From assembly GCA_020847535.1 (NCBI GenBank), contig JADLBU010000042.1:62001-126000 (forward strand): a stretch of DNA of 64,000 nucleotides. Direction: 5' to 3'. Every line of letters starts with the position of its first letter. Position 1 is the stretch's first letter. The notes beneath the pieces were generated by a model. That model was given only the letters and a program-made list of their open reading frames with translations. It was not told the origin of the DNA and searched no databases. Origin of the DNA: Phycisphaerales bacterium (GTDB lineage Bacteria; Planctomycetota; Phycisphaerae; Phycisphaerales; UBA1924). The position numbers were made by a program, and so were the translations under genes. Below are positions 32,881 through 42,677 of the stretch, piece after piece.

Positions 32881-35502
32881 TCACGGTGTGCCTGCGGCAG
32901 CGTCCGGTTTCGGCGTCAGCTTGGCGCGCAGGTCGGCGATCCAATCAGTCAGGCCGACTTCGGTCTGGTAGTCCTTGGCGTTGCGCAGGGTCTGTTCGAG
33001 GAGTTCGAGCCCTCGCGGATCCCCCAGATCGACGAAGGCCCTGCCCGCGGCATTGCGGGCTCGCTGGTCCCGGCAGACCAGGGCATCGGCGAGCACCTTG
33101 AAGGTTTCATCGGGATCGTTCTTGGCGAGCTTGACCAAGTTCTCGATCGCGATCGGGCGGGTGCGGTTCTGCCCGGCGTTGCCGGCGTACTTCAGGGCGG
33201 GGGCGAGGCCTTCGGGAGCGGCGAGATCCCCCACCGCCACGAGGGCGGCCTGGCGCACGCGATCGGATTGGGATTCGACATCCATCGCCGACACGATGAG
33301 GGGGAGGTGTCGAGTGGATTTCAGCCTGCCCAAGCCGCGGATGCAGGAAGCGCGGACCTTCGAGCTCTTGTCCAGGGTGTAGAGCTTGGCGAACATGTCG
33401 GCAGCGCGTTCCTTGATGCGCTCGGCATCGTCACCCTCGCGTGCGGCGGCGACAGCGGCGAGGCCATCGACGGCGGCATCGCGGACTTCCCAGCATGGGG
33501 GACGGGCGATCACGCAGGTTTCGAGGGCGCCGATGGCATCGAGTGAGCGGAGGGTGCGGACGGCTTCGGCCCTGACGATGGGCGGGATCTCGGGATTGAA
33601 GGCGATCGCCTCGGAGATGCGGATGCCGGGGCCTTTCTTGTTCTTGCTTGCACCCAGCGCCTTGAGGGCCTGGATCCGCGCGGCGAGCGTCGGACCCTTG
33701 GTCGCCTGGGCGGCGAGCCAGTGCTCGGGGGCATCGATCTTGAACTTGGCGAGCACGTGCATGTCGGGATCGATCGCGACCCACACGGGCTCTGCGGGGA
33801 GGTCGATGCCGAGGGTGGTATCCCGGCCGTTGACGGTGATGATGCCCTTGCGGGTCTGGCCGTCGGAGAGGCCGGCGAGCACGGGGAGATCGAACTCGAA
33901 GGCGGGGTTGTAGCCGTCGATCTTCTGGGTCTGGGCGGCGGCAATATGCAGCTTCATCGCCGATGAGTCCCAGGATGCGGTGACATCCAGCTCGGGGTGA
34001 CCGGGGCGGAAGCACCACTGGTCGAAGAACTGGTCGAGCGATTCGCCGGAGACTTCCTCCATGACGACCTGGAAGTCGGCGGTCTCGGGCTGCTTGAACT
34101 TGTAGCGATCGATGTAGAGCGCGGTGCCGCGGAAGAAGGCTTCATCCCCGATTCGCTTACGCAGCATGTGGAGGATGCTCGATCCCTTGGAGTAGGGATC
34201 GGCAGCGCGGCGGAAGTTCTCGTTGGGGAGGCGATACTGCTTGCTGGCCATCGGCGGCTGGCGCGGGGCATCGGCCTTGTCGCGAGTCATCGCGGAGGCG
34301 AACTCGCGGATGATCTCGGACTCGTAGCCGACGGGGCCATCGCGATGATCGAACCAGAGGGCCTCGCAGTAGGTCGCCCAGCCCTCGTTGAGCCAGGTGT
34401 GCTCCCAGGAGTTGCAGGTGATCAGGTCACCGAACCACTGATGGGCGATCTCGTGGGCGACCAGGGCCTCTGGATCCCCATCGAGGAGACCCTCGGGGAG
34501 ATAGATCGCCGAGTCGGCGAGCGTGGTGGCGCCGGTGTTCTCCATGCCGCCGGCGGAGAAGTTCCAGACGATGATCTGTGCGTACTGGTCCCAGGGATAG
34601 GGCTCATCGAGGACTCGGCCGTAGAAGTCGGCCATCTCGGGGGTGCGGCCGAAGCTGGCCTTGATGTCACTGGATCGGCCGGGCGGGACGTAGACGGGCA
34701 TGGGGAGCTGCCGGGAGCCGACATCGACGATCTCCCAGCGACCGATCGCCATCACGACCAGGTACGGCGGATGGGGCTTGTCCTGGAGCCAGTGGAACTG
34801 GCGATACATGCCGAGCTTCATCTCGGCCTTGGTGTTCTCTCCGGATTGGCGGCTGGTGAGAACCTTGTTCTGTGTGCCGAGCATGCGTCCGTTGGCGACC
34901 ACGTCGTAGGCGGCGGGGACGGTGCAGAGGATCTCGGTGGTGAGGCGATCGTTGGGAAAATCGTGGCAGGGGAACCAGTAGCTGTTGTTTTCGGGGGCGC
35001 CCTTGGTGTGCATCTGAGCAGCGCGGCCGGGCCACTCGGGTGATTCTGGGAAGAAGACCGCGCCGAAGGGCGGGTCGGTGACGGTGTAGGTCGTGGTGAT
35101 GGTGCAGGCGTGGCCGGCGGGGACCGGCGGATCGAGGGTGATGCGCACGACTGCGCCGTCGTGCTCGAAGGTGACAGCGCGGCCGGGGCTGGTGATCGAG
35201 TGGATCGCCAGCATCTTGGCGTCGAGCTTGAGGGTGTCCAACTCTGTGCCGATGGGGACGAAGCTCAGATCCTGGATGACCTCCATCCGCGGCTGGTTCA
35301 TGTCCGGCACGAGGATGTTGAGCTTCATGTGCAGGAAATCGGCGACCGTGTGGCGCGGGTAGTTCAACTGGTCGCGGCCGGTGGCCTGATCAAATGGGGC
35401 TGCTGCGGGGTGGGGCGCGGCCTGGAAGCCGGCAGCGCCGGCGGCGAGGCCGCATGAGAGCAGAAGCGAGGCGAAGACGGTTCGCGGTGCGATGGTGCTC
35501 AT
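32881..35502 (-). CDS. Secreted M1-family zinc aminopeptidase with HEAT-like C-terminus
   Basis: An 873-residue exported gluzincin. The signal peptide lies in MSTIAPRTVFASLLLSCGLA with GAAGFQA. The exopeptidase motif GGMENTGATT is near residue 318. The zinc site is HEIAHQWFGD (His350, Glu351, His354) with the third ligand in NEGWATYCE (Glu373). After the catalytic module, residues from about 600 form HEAT-like helical repeats (AIAFNPEIPPIVRAEAVRTL, RPIAIENLVKLAKNDPDETF). It removes N-terminal residues from peptides outside the cytoplasm. It lies 67 bases downstream of a paralogue on the same strand, so the two are probably cotranscribed. Confidence 0.93.
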   Translation of the reverse strand: MSTIAPRTVFASLLLSCGLAAGAAGFQAAPHPAAAPFDQATGRDQLNYPRHTVADFLHMKLNILVPDMNQPRMEVIQDLSFVPIGTELDTLKLDAKMLAIHSITSPGRAVTFEHDGAVVRITLDPPVPAGHACTITTTYTVTDPPFGAVFFPESPEWPGRAAQMHTKGAPENNSYWFPCHDFPNDRLTTEILCTVPAAYDVVANGRMLGTQNKVLTSRQSGENTKAEMKLGMYRQFHWLQDKPHPPYLVVMAIGRWEIVDVGSRQLPMPVYVPPGRSSDIKASFGRTPEMADFYGRVLDEPYPWDQYAQIIVWNFSAGGMENTGATTLADSAIYLPEGLLDGDPEALVAHEIAHQWFGDLITCNSWEHTWLNEGWATYCEALWFDHRDGPVGYESEIIREFASAMTRDKADAPRQPPMASKQYRLPNENFRRAADPYSKGSSILHMLRKRIGDEAFFRGTALYIDRYKFKQPETADFQVVMEEVSGESLDQFFDQWCFRPGHPELDVTASWDSSAMKLHIAAAQTQKIDGYNPAFEFDLPVLAGLSDGQTRKGIITVNGRDTTLGIDLPAEPVWVAIDPDMHVLAKFKIDAPEHWLAAQATKGPTLAARIQALKALGASKNKKGPGIRISEAIAFNPEIPPIVRAEAVRTLRSLDAIGALETCVIARPPCWEVRDAAVDGLAAVAAAREGDDAERIKERAADMFAKLYTLDKSSKVRASCIRGLGRLKSTRHLPLIVSAMDVESQSDRVRQAALVAVGDLAAPEGLAPALKYAGNAGQNRTRPIAIENLVKLAKNDPDETFKVLADALVCRDQRARNAAGRAFVDLGDPRGLELLEQTLRNAKDYQTEVGLTDWIADLRAKLTPKPDAAAGTP

Positions 35503-35569
35503 GGAATCCTCAAACCCCCGGCGAGGCGGGACAGGAGTGCGAACGGCCCACGACGAAGGAGACAACTCG

Positions 35570-37462
35570 TTACTCGCCCAGACCCTCGGGCGGTTCGAGA
35601 TCTTTGGTCACGTTGTGACCGGCCATGACTTCGACCCGGGGATCGATGGCGATGCTGATCGGACGCTCGCGCACGGGGAACGACTCCTGGGCGTGGGTGG
35701 TGTCCATGTCGAGGTAGAGGTATTCACCGGGGCCGTCGGCGTAGCGGACAAAGAAGGGTAAGGAGAAGGCGTACGCGGGGTTCAGGGCATCGACCCGCTG
35801 GGTCTGGTCAACGGTGATCTTGAGCTCCTGGCTCCCCGCGTCGAAGCCGTAGGCGATGTTCAGGCGCGCCAGGCCCGGGCGCATCGCCCACTGGTCGAAG
35901 AATCGCTCGAGGCTCTGGCCTGAGACTTCCTCCATGCAGCGGCGGAAGTCGTCGGTGGTGACGTGCTGGAACTTGAAGCGGTCGAGGTAGAGGCGGGTGC
36001 CGGCGAAGAAGACATCATCTCCCAGCCGCATGCGAAGCATGTGGATGAGCAGGGCGCCCTTGGCGTAGACATCGTCAGGCTTGGCCATATTCTCGAGTTC
36101 GTTGGTGACGAGGTTGCTGCCGAGCGCGGGGTAGTCGGGGGCGTAGGAGCTGTTGCGTCCGAGCTGGCTGGCGAGCCATCCCTTGACGGTTCGCAGGTAT
36201 GCCCGGCGGCGGGCATCGGGGTCCGAGCCGGCGTCCTCCTCTTCCCAGAGGGCTTCGCAGTAGCTGGCCCACCCCTCGTTGAGCCACAGGTTCTCCCAGC
36301 CCTTGCAGGTGAGGAGGTCTCCGAACCACTGGTGGCCGAGCTCGTGGGCGATCAGGCCGTCCTGGCTTCCATCATCGCCATAGAGGCTTCCGCGGGTCAT
36401 GGTGGTCGCGGCGGTGTTCTCCATCCCACCCCAGATGAAATCCCGGACGATGAGCTGGGCGTAGCGGTCCCAGGGGTAGGGCTCATCCAGGAGCTTCTCG
36501 AAGTAGGCGATCATCGCGGGGGTGTTCTTGTAGAGCCTGCGGGCGGTGTCCTCGGTGCCGATGGTGGTGTAGACGGGGATCGAGAGGCCGGGGCGGGCCG
36601 AGTCCGGGCCGCCCAGCTCGATAATCGACAGCTTGCCGATGATCAGCGTGACGAGGTAGTTGGCGTGGGGCTTGTCCTGGAGCCAGTGCCAGCGGGTGCG
36701 GCCTTTGCCGGCGGACTGGCGGGAGACCAGGCGGCCGTTGGAGGAGACCTCGAAGCCATCCTCGGCGGTTACGATGAGCTCGGTGGTGAGCTTCTCGTTG
36801 GGGAAGTCGTGGCAGAGGAACCAGCGGCTGTTGTCCGAGGCTTCTCCCTGGCTGTGGATCGCCGAGGCCTGATCGGTCGGGTTGTCGGCATCGGCCTTGC
36901 CGGCGGACCAGGTCAGGCCCTGGCCGCGATTGGATCCGAAATCGACCTCGTAATCGATGAGGATCGGCGTTGCGGTGCCGGGCGGGATTGGGTCGGAGAA
37001 GTGGACCACCAGCTCTCTGCCGTTGTAGTCGAACTTGGCGGGCCGGCCCGAGACCTTGACGCTGTGGATCACCATGCCCTGGCCGTCGAGACGAATCCGG
37101 TCCCGGGGACGGCCGATGGGGATCACCGTCAGGGATTCCTTGCCCTTGAGCTTGGGGGCGTTGAGGTCCGGAAAGTCCAGCTCCAGGCGCATGTGCTTGT
37201 GGTCAAAGCCGGTGGAGGGTCGCCAGGTGGCGAGCATGCGGCCGGTGTCGGTGTCGATGCGCGGATCGTGCTCGGTCTGCTGGCGATGGGGCACCACGCC
37301 TCGCCGGGATTCTTCATTAGCGGGAGCTTCGGCTGGCGCTTGGGCGGGAGCTTGGGTGGGGGGTGCGGCTTGCTGGGCGGATGCGTTCGCGGCGACTATG
37401 AACGCCAGCAGTGCGGCGGCGGTCCGAAAAGGGATGGTCGGCAACGAAAAAATGGATCGCAT
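35570..37462 (-). CDS. Secreted M1-family zinc aminopeptidase (second paralogue)
   Basis: A 630-residue exported peptidase with signal peptide MRSIFSLPTIPFRTAAALLA, FIVAANASAQ. Catalytic elements are GGMENTAATT (about 345) and HELGHQWFGDLLTCKGWEN (His373, Glu374, His377) with NEGWASYCE (Glu396). It lacks the HEAT extension of its neighbour and ends in a short beta-rich tail. A Pro/Ala-rich linker (PAQAPAEAPANEESRRG) precedes the catalytic part. Tandem M1 copies suggest growth on peptides from outside the cell, alongside the metalloprotease at 6.2 kb. MPQKGP upstream of the chosen Met is an alternative start at 37480. Confidence 0.92.
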   Translation of the reverse strand: MRSIFSLPTIPFRTAAALLAFIVAANASAQQAAPPTQAPAQAPAEAPANEESRRGVVPHRQQTEHDPRIDTDTGRMLATWRPSTGFDHKHMRLELDFPDLNAPKLKGKESLTVIPIGRPRDRIRLDGQGMVIHSVKVSGRPAKFDYNGRELVVHFSDPIPPGTATPILIDYEVDFGSNRGQGLTWSAGKADADNPTDQASAIHSQGEASDNSRWFLCHDFPNEKLTTELIVTAEDGFEVSSNGRLVSRQSAGKGRTRWHWLQDKPHANYLVTLIIGKLSIIELGGPDSARPGLSIPVYTTIGTEDTARRLYKNTPAMIAYFEKLLDEPYPWDRYAQLIVRDFIWGGMENTAATTMTRGSLYGDDGSQDGLIAHELGHQWFGDLLTCKGWENLWLNEGWASYCEALWEEEDAGSDPDARRRAYLRTVKGWLASQLGRNSSYAPDYPALGSNLVTNELENMAKPDDVYAKGALLIHMLRMRLGDDVFFAGTRLYLDRFKFQHVTTDDFRRCMEEVSGQSLERFFDQWAMRPGLARLNIAYGFDAGSQELKITVDQTQRVDALNPAYAFSLPFFVRYADGPGEYLYLDMDTTHAQESFPVRERPISIAIDPRVEVMAGHNVTKDLEPPEGLGE

Positions 37463-37686
37463 GGGGCCTTTCTGCGGCAACAGTTCGCCGTGGGGACGCC
37501 AAGCGTATCGACTCCGCGCCTAGGATTTCATCCGTGAGCACTCAAGGCACACGGACCCCTCCCGCCGGCTTGCCGACGGGCCCCCACACCCCCCACGCCC
37601 TCCACGCTCCCCACATAACCAGCAGACTTATCCCCAATCGCGAGCCCGGTGCTTCGCGCCCGGAGCCAGTCTTGGTACGATCTGCT

Positions 37687-39765
37687 ATGCCCCCTTCGCC
37701 AAGCCAGCCTTTTGATATGCCCGGTGACAGCATTGGCCAGTCCATTCAGGGCCGGGGAATTCAGCAGGACCGAATTCCGCGGAATCCGGATGTTCTTGCC
37801 TCCCGGACCGCGAACCCGACTTCTTCCAGCCCCACCCCCACCTCCCCACCGATCCCGACCCCAGCGTCGGGATCGTCGGCTTTTGGGCTTTCATCGCACC
37901 CCAACCCGATCCTGGCGGTCTCCGAGAGCTCGGTCGATTCGGAGTTCTACAGCCCGCTGCCGGATGGGTACCAGCGCGGCAACCACAAATACGTCGTCAT
38001 CCTGGGCACGGTGATGTCGGCCCTTGGGAAGGGGATTTTTTCCTCGAGCCTCGCCAAGCTGTTCAAGGAAAAAGGCCTGACGGTCGCCCCCATCAAGATG
38101 GAGGGGTACCTCAACATCGATTCGGGGACGCTCAACCCCTATCGCCACGGCGAGGTCTTCGTGCTCGATGATGGCACCGAGTGTGACATGGACCTGGGGA
38201 CCTACGAGCGGCTGCTGGATCAGAATCTGTCCCGTCGCAACTTCACCACCAGCGGGCAGATCTTCGGGGAGATCATCTCCCGGGAGCGTCGGGGTGTGTA
38301 CCTGGGCCGTGATGTCCAGTGGATCCCGCATGTCACCGGCGAGGTCAAACGCAAGCTGCGGGAACTGGCGGTCTACGGGGATGGGAACAAGCCCGCCGAT
38401 GTGGTGTTCGTCGAGGTCGGCGGGACGGTCGGCGATTACGAGAACGGGTTCTACATCGAGGCCCTGCGCGAGCTGGCGTTTGAGGAAGGCCCGGGGTCGT
38501 GCTGCTTTGTCGCGCTGACGTACATCGTCGAGCCCAAGGCGCTCGGAGAGCAGAAATCCAAGGCGGCCCAGCTGGGCATCAAGCGCCTGATGGAGGCGGG
38601 GATTCAGCCGCACGTGATCGCATGCCGGGCGAGCAACCCGTGCTCGCCGAAGGTCATGGAAAAGATCGCGATGTTCTCGAACGTTCCACCCCGGCGCATC
38701 TTCTCGATGCACGACCGGCCGAGCGTGTACACAATCCCCGAGGAGATGCGGCAGGAGGGGCTTGACCGTGAGATCCTCTCGGTGCTGAGCCTGCACGAGC
38801 GGCGGCTGGATGTCTCCAAGGAAGACAAGGCCCGTGAGCAGTGGCTGGGCTTCGTGCGGAAGCTGACGGCGAGCAAGAAGCACTCGGTCACACTGGGGAT
38901 CGCCGGCAAGTACTCCGACCTTCGTGATGCGTACGCATCGATCGACAAGGCCGTCGAGCATTGCTCAGCGCACCTGAACTGCCAGATCGATGCTCGCTGG
39001 ATCGACTCGACGGCGATCGACGACCAGAGCGCGGAGGCCCAGCTCGGTGATCTCGATGCGGTGATCGTGCCTGGCGGGTTCGGGACGCGCGGTGTGGATG
39101 GCAAGATCGCGTGCGTCCGCTACTGCCGCGAGAAGCAGGTGCCGTACCTTGGCATCTGCCTGGGCTTCCAGGTCGCGGTCATCGAGTATGCACGCAATGT
39201 CGTGGGGCTGGCCGGGGCTTCGAGCACGGAGTTCGACACCACGGGCTTCCACACACCGCACCCGGTCATCAGCGAGCTTCCAGAGCAGAAGAAGATCGAG
39301 GGCCTGGGAGGCACGATGCGTCTTGGGGCGCAGGATGTCGTGATCTCTCCGGGCTCGCTGGCGGCGTTCCTCTCCAGCAACCGGCCACACGTTCGTGAGC
39401 GCTTCCGTCACCGCTACGAGGTCGATCCCGAGTTCATCACACGGCTGGAGGCGGCGGGCCTGGTCTTCTCGGGTCGCCACCCGACGCGGCCGATCATGCA
39501 GATCCTCGAGCTGCGCCAGCCGGGCGATGCGGATGCTTCGAGCGATGGCGCTGCGCCGGTGACGACGCATCCGTTCTTCATCGGGGCCCAGTTCCATCCG
39601 GAATTGACCAGCAGACCGCTGCACCCGCAGCCGATGTTCATGGGGCTGCTGGCGGCGGCGATCCAGAGGCGGGCGAGGCAGTCGGATCCGGGACTGGCAC
39701 GTATCGGGGATCCTGATGTGGATCGCTGGATTCGGAACGGATCGGCGCGGAAGCAGACTGTCTGA
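37687..39765 (+). CDS. pyrG: CTP synthase, divergent form with long N-terminal extension
   Basis: A glutamine-hydrolysing CTP synthase converting UTP to CTP. The synthetase part starts near residue 100: KYVVILGTVMSALGKGIFSS with the P-loop, HGEVFVLDDGTECDMDLGTY, ERRGVYLGRDVQWIPHVTGE and EVGGTVGDYE. The amidotransferase part has YLGICLGFQVAVIEYARN (nucleophile Cys near 490) and FHPELTSRP. Positions that are nearly invariant in most CTP synthases differ: GGVVSSLGKG is GTVMSALGKG, and KxDPYxNxDPGTM is KMEGYLNIDSGTLNP. About 95 Pro/Ser/Thr-rich residues precede the core. The start is uncertain (ATG 37687 or 37717; no ribosome site seen). Confidence 0.9.
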   Translation: MPPSPSQPFDMPGDSIGQSIQGRGIQQDRIPRNPDVLASRTANPTSSSPTPTSPPIPTPASGSSAFGLSSHPNPILAVSESSVDSEFYSPLPDGYQRGNHKYVVILGTVMSALGKGIFSSSLAKLFKEKGLTVAPIKMEGYLNIDSGTLNPYRHGEVFVLDDGTECDMDLGTYERLLDQNLSRRNFTTSGQIFGEIISRERRGVYLGRDVQWIPHVTGEVKRKLRELAVYGDGNKPADVVFVEVGGTVGDYENGFYIEALRELAFEEGPGSCCFVALTYIVEPKALGEQKSKAAQLGIKRLMEAGIQPHVIACRASNPCSPKVMEKIAMFSNVPPRRIFSMHDRPSVYTIPEEMRQEGLDREILSVLSLHERRLDVSKEDKAREQWLGFVRKLTASKKHSVTLGIAGKYSDLRDAYASIDKAVEHCSAHLNCQIDARWIDSTAIDDQSAEAQLGDLDAVIVPGGFGTRGVDGKIACVRYCREKQVPYLGICLGFQVAVIEYARNVVGLAGASSTEFDTTGFHTPHPVISELPEQKKIEGLGGTMRLGAQDVVISPGSLAAFLSSNRPHVRERFRHRYEVDPEFITRLEAAGLVFSGRHPTRPIMQILELRQPGDADASSDGAAPVTTHPFFIGAQFHPELTSRPLHPQPMFMGLLAAAIQRRARQSDPGLARIGDPDVDRWIRNGSARKQTV

Positions 39766-39842
39766 TTGCGACAGGCTGATCCGGCGTTTGGGTGAGATCC
39801 AATTCCTCCGATCCCCACCAACCGAGCTCATCGGAGGATCAC

Positions 39843-40473
39843 TTGCCCAACCGCCCCACGCTTGATGCGCCGGCGATCGCCGCGCTGCGACTCGGCATCG
39901 CCATCCCGTTCATCTACTACGGCATGCAAGTGCTCTCCGCGTGCTTCTTTCCGGGGTACAGCTACCTGCGGAATACAGCGAGCGAGTTGGGATCGGACCT
40001 TTCGCCGCACGCCGGGGTGTTCAACATCGGGATCATGGCGCTGGGAGCGATCACGCTGATCGCGGGCCAGGGGCTGCTGTGGGCGCTCTTGCGGCTGGGC
40101 AATCACCCGCTGATCGCAGCCCTCACATTGATCGCCATGGGGACCAACGCGGTGCAGAGTTTCTGGGCGGGGTGTTTTCCGATGCCCGATCCGCGGCACG
40201 GGGGGACACCCGGCGTTCATTGTCGGGATGCTGGCGATCCCGCCGCTCCTGACGGTCGGCCTGTGGAGGCACAGCGGTAGGGCCTTGCGGGCGTACATGC
40301 TGACATCGCTGGTATTGCTGCTGGCGATGGTGCCGGTGATGAGCCGGATGATCGATGTCGGGCAGGATGAGTTCCGGGGCCTGGCGCAGCGGATCTTCAC
40401 GCTGACGATCTTCGTGCCTATCGAGATCGCCTGCGGGGTACTTGCCTCGCGGCTGAAGGCCCTTCATCGCTGA
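39843..40473 (+). pseudogene. DUF998-like membrane protein, frameshifted in a run of six G
   Basis: TTG at 39843 follows GGAGGA at 5-base spacing. The first frame reads RLGIAIPFIYYGMQVLSACF, FPGYSYLRNTASELGSDLSP and a second helix up to FPMPDPRHGG. At the G6 run (40200-40205) the match moves to the next frame, which continues HPAFIVGMLAIPPLLTVGLW through LFVPIEIACGV-like last helix to the stop at 40471-40473. Removing one G restores a single 209-residue protein with about six helices. Either the gene is inactivated, it is phase-variable at the homopolymer, or this is a sequencing error. Function of the family is unknown. Confidence 0.78.
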
Positions 40474-40548
40474 GCCGGCTTCCCGCCAGGTGTGGTATCC
40501 TGTCGGTGCGCGGCAACCCTTGGCGGCAGTGATACAGGGGCCCTTACC

Positions 40549-41034
40549 ATGATGAATCCCAATCCCGAGAAGCAGCACCAGTGGCTCCAGAAGTTCGTGG
40601 GGGACTGGACCTATGAGCACGAGTTGTGCATGGAGCCGGGCAAGCCGGCGATCAAGTGCCCGGGCACGGAATCCGGGCGCGGAATCGGCGCGTTGTGGAT
40701 CATCGTGGAGGGGAAGGGGCAGATGCCCGACGGCGGGAAGATGAGCATGATGCTGACGCTGGGCTACGACCCGGCGAAGAAGCGCTTCGTGGGCTCGTGG
40801 GTCGGATCGATGATGACGTACCACTGGGTTTACGATGGGGAGTTGGACGCCGCGGAGCGCATCCTGACGCTGAACGCATCGGGACCGAGCTGCACCGAGG
40901 AGGGCAAGGTCGTCCGCTACAGGGATGTCCACGAGTTCATCAGCAACGATCATCGGACGCTGTCCAGCTTCGCGGAGGGTGAGGGGGGGAAGTGGGATCA
41001 GATCATGAAGATCGATTACTCCCGCAAGAAGTAG
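40549..41034 (+). CDS. DUF1579 family protein
   Basis: A 161-residue soluble protein with the family opening HQWLQKFVGDWTYEHELCME, followed by GRGIGALWIIVEGKGQMPDG, MLTLGYDPAKKRFVGSWVGS and WVYDGELDAAERILTL. The fold is a lipocalin-like barrel, role unknown. The ATG pair at 40549 and 40552 leaves the exact start open. The 3' end overlaps the convergent gene on the minus strand by 32 bases. Confidence 0.87.
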   Translation: MMNPNPEKQHQWLQKFVGDWTYEHELCMEPGKPAIKCPGTESGRGIGALWIIVEGKGQMPDGGKMSMMLTLGYDPAKKRFVGSWVGSMMTYHWVYDGELDAAERILTLNASGPSCTEEGKVVRYRDVHEFISNDHRTLSSFAEGEGGKWDQIMKIDYSRKK

Positions 41035-41689
41035 TTCGGCCCAGCTCAAGCTCACTCGCGGCGTGCCAGAGGATGCAGGCGCTGAGGCGATCCGGTCGGC
41101 CCAATGTGACCATGCAGTTGTGGAGCATCGTCTCGGCGTAGAGACGGGTTTCTATGTCGTTGTGGTCGGCCCAGAGGGCGATGAAGGTGTGGATTCCCCA
41201 GGGGTGATGGGTCGCGTTGTCGGGCTGGATTTCACGGGTGAACCAGCGGGCGGCATCGTGGCAGCGGGCGATCAGGGTTGAATCACGCTCGCATCTGGCG
41301 ATCGCCGCGAGCGCGTGCAGGGCGGCAAGCTCGCGCTCGGTCCAGGCTTCGATCGGCGCGGTGATTGCATTGCTGCCGAGCGGGCCGGTATCCCGAAGCC
41401 ACTCCGGTCGCAGCCACGCACGGCCCGCGGCGAGCATGTGCCAGAGGTGCAGATCAGCGGTCGATTCGCCGCTCGCCGGAGCAGGCTCATCCACGGCCAA
41501 TCCGCCGAGCTGCGTCGAGAGCAGGAATCGATCGACCTTGCGGCGATGACCGGCTTCATCGGCGAAGGTATCGATGAATACACGGATCGCCTCGGGTGAT
41601 GCGGAGCGATCCGCCAAGGGAGACGATCGGATGACCGGCTCGGCGAGCATCCGGAGGCGAGCGGCCCAGGCTTTGCGTTCGGCGCTCAC
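41003..41689 (-). CDS. Hypothetical protein coupled to a glycosyltransferase
   Basis: A 228-residue protein of unrecognised family. GTG at 41689 overlaps the glycosyltransferase stop as GTGA, which selects this start (VSAERKAWAARLRMLAEPVI). The rest is helical with conserved-looking aromatic and histidine clusters, DLHLWHMLAAGRAWLRPEWL, DNATHHPWGIHTFIALWADH and LYAETMLHNCMVTLGRPDRL, which resemble the alpha/alpha-barrel layout of glycan-active enzymes or of DUF-type companions of glycosyltransferases. Tight coupling suggests a role in the same glycan step. Confidence 0.75.
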   Translation of the reverse strand: MSAERKAWAARLRMLAEPVIRSSPLADRSASPEAIRVFIDTFADEAGHRRKVDRFLLSTQLGGLAVDEPAPASGESTADLHLWHMLAAGRAWLRPEWLRDTGPLGSNAITAPIEAWTERELAALHALAAIARCERDSTLIARCHDAARWFTREIQPDNATHHPWGIHTFIALWADHNDIETRLYAETMLHNCMVTLGRPDRLSACILWHAASELELGRTTSCGSNRSS

Positions 41690-42612
41690 GCTCGCGCTCG
41701 CTCGGCTGGCGCGTGCGGGCGGATCACGCGCCGGTCGGCTTCTCGGCCATTCTCGAAGACGCGGAGCGATAATGGGGGCTGATCGAGCGGGTTGTCGATG
41801 CCGCGAGCGCAGCGGAAAGGGAGATTCCGCTTGAAGCGCTCCACACCGGCCGAGTCCGACCACCGGCCGGCGGCGCGCGTGGGGTGCCATTGATGGAAGA
41901 CGACTGCGCCGGCGATCACGATGTCGGCGCGGGCACCGGAGGCGTGCAGACGGCGGCCGAAGTCGTCATCCTCCTGGCCCCATCCGATGAACTCCTCATC
42001 GAAGCCGTTGACGCGGAGAATCGAGTGGAGCGAAACGGAGAAATGGGCGCTCAGGAGCTTGGGCTTGTGGGCCTTGGTAAGGCCGAAGCGCTTCAGCAGG
42101 AGTTGGCGGCGATACTTGGCATCCCGGGCGCTGAGCTGGTCAAGCTGATCGGCGGTCGGCTCGATGGGAGATTCGCCCGAACGAAGGCGGACTTCAGCGA
42201 ACCCCTCATCGGTCTGCCCGGGAGTCAGTTCGATCCGGAACCCGATGAGCAGATCGGCTCGCCGCCCGCGCTGATCATGGATCATCGTGACGTTCGGCGA
42301 GGCCACGCAGTCGCCATCGAGATAGAGAACCCGAGCCTCGGGGTCATCGCAGAACTCAAGCAGGGCCCGGATGCCGTTGTTTCGTGCCTGCCCGACGCGG
42401 CAGTCGCCCATGTTCGGGCGCTGCACGATCACGAAGGGCCGCTCGAACTCGCGCGAGCATTCCCGGACCAGGTCGGCGATCTCTTCGAGGTCATTGTCGC
42501 AGGAGACCATGACCGTGCGCGGCGCGAGTCGCTGCGCGGCGATCCCCATCAACGTCCGCCGCAGGTGGCGGGTTGTGTGGGTGGTCACGAGGACATGAAT
42601 GCCGCCGGACAT
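41686..42612 (-). CDS. Family 2-like glycosyltransferase
   Basis: A 308-residue GT-A fold glycosyltransferase. IHVLVTTHTTRHLRRTLMGI opens the nucleotide-binding fold, NMGDCRVGQARNNGIRALLE precedes the acidic VLYLDGDCVASP (DxD-like), and LRVNGFDEEFIGWGQEDDDF with GRRLHASGAR is the acceptor/ED motif seen in GT2 and GT7-like enzymes. It transfers a sugar from a nucleotide donor to an unknown acceptor in the cytoplasm. Start at 42612 (MSGGIHVLV) drops a 22-residue arginine-rich extension. The stop overlaps the next gene. Confidence 0.88.
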   Translation of the reverse strand: MSGGIHVLVTTHTTRHLRRTLMGIAAQRLAPRTVMVSCDNDLEEIADLVRECSREFERPFVIVQRPNMGDCRVGQARNNGIRALLEFCDDPEARVLYLDGDCVASPNVTMIHDQRGRRADLLIGFRIELTPGQTDEGFAEVRLRSGESPIEPTADQLDQLSARDAKYRRQLLLKRFGLTKAHKPKLLSAHFSVSLHSILRVNGFDEEFIGWGQEDDDFGRRLHASGARADIVIAGAVVFHQWHPTRAAGRWSDSAGVERFKRNLPFRCARGIDNPLDQPPLSLRVFENGREADRRVIRPHAPAERARA

Positions 42613-42677
42613 GGCGGATGGTATGAAGGCGGGGCGTGGTTCCGAGCGAAGGGGTCGACGCCCAGAGCGCAGAGGCA

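Noticed and set aside
37411..37686. N-terminal extension of pyrG back to 37411
   Set aside because: It overlaps the start of the divergent aminopeptidase and reads as low-complexity Pro/His-rich sequence.
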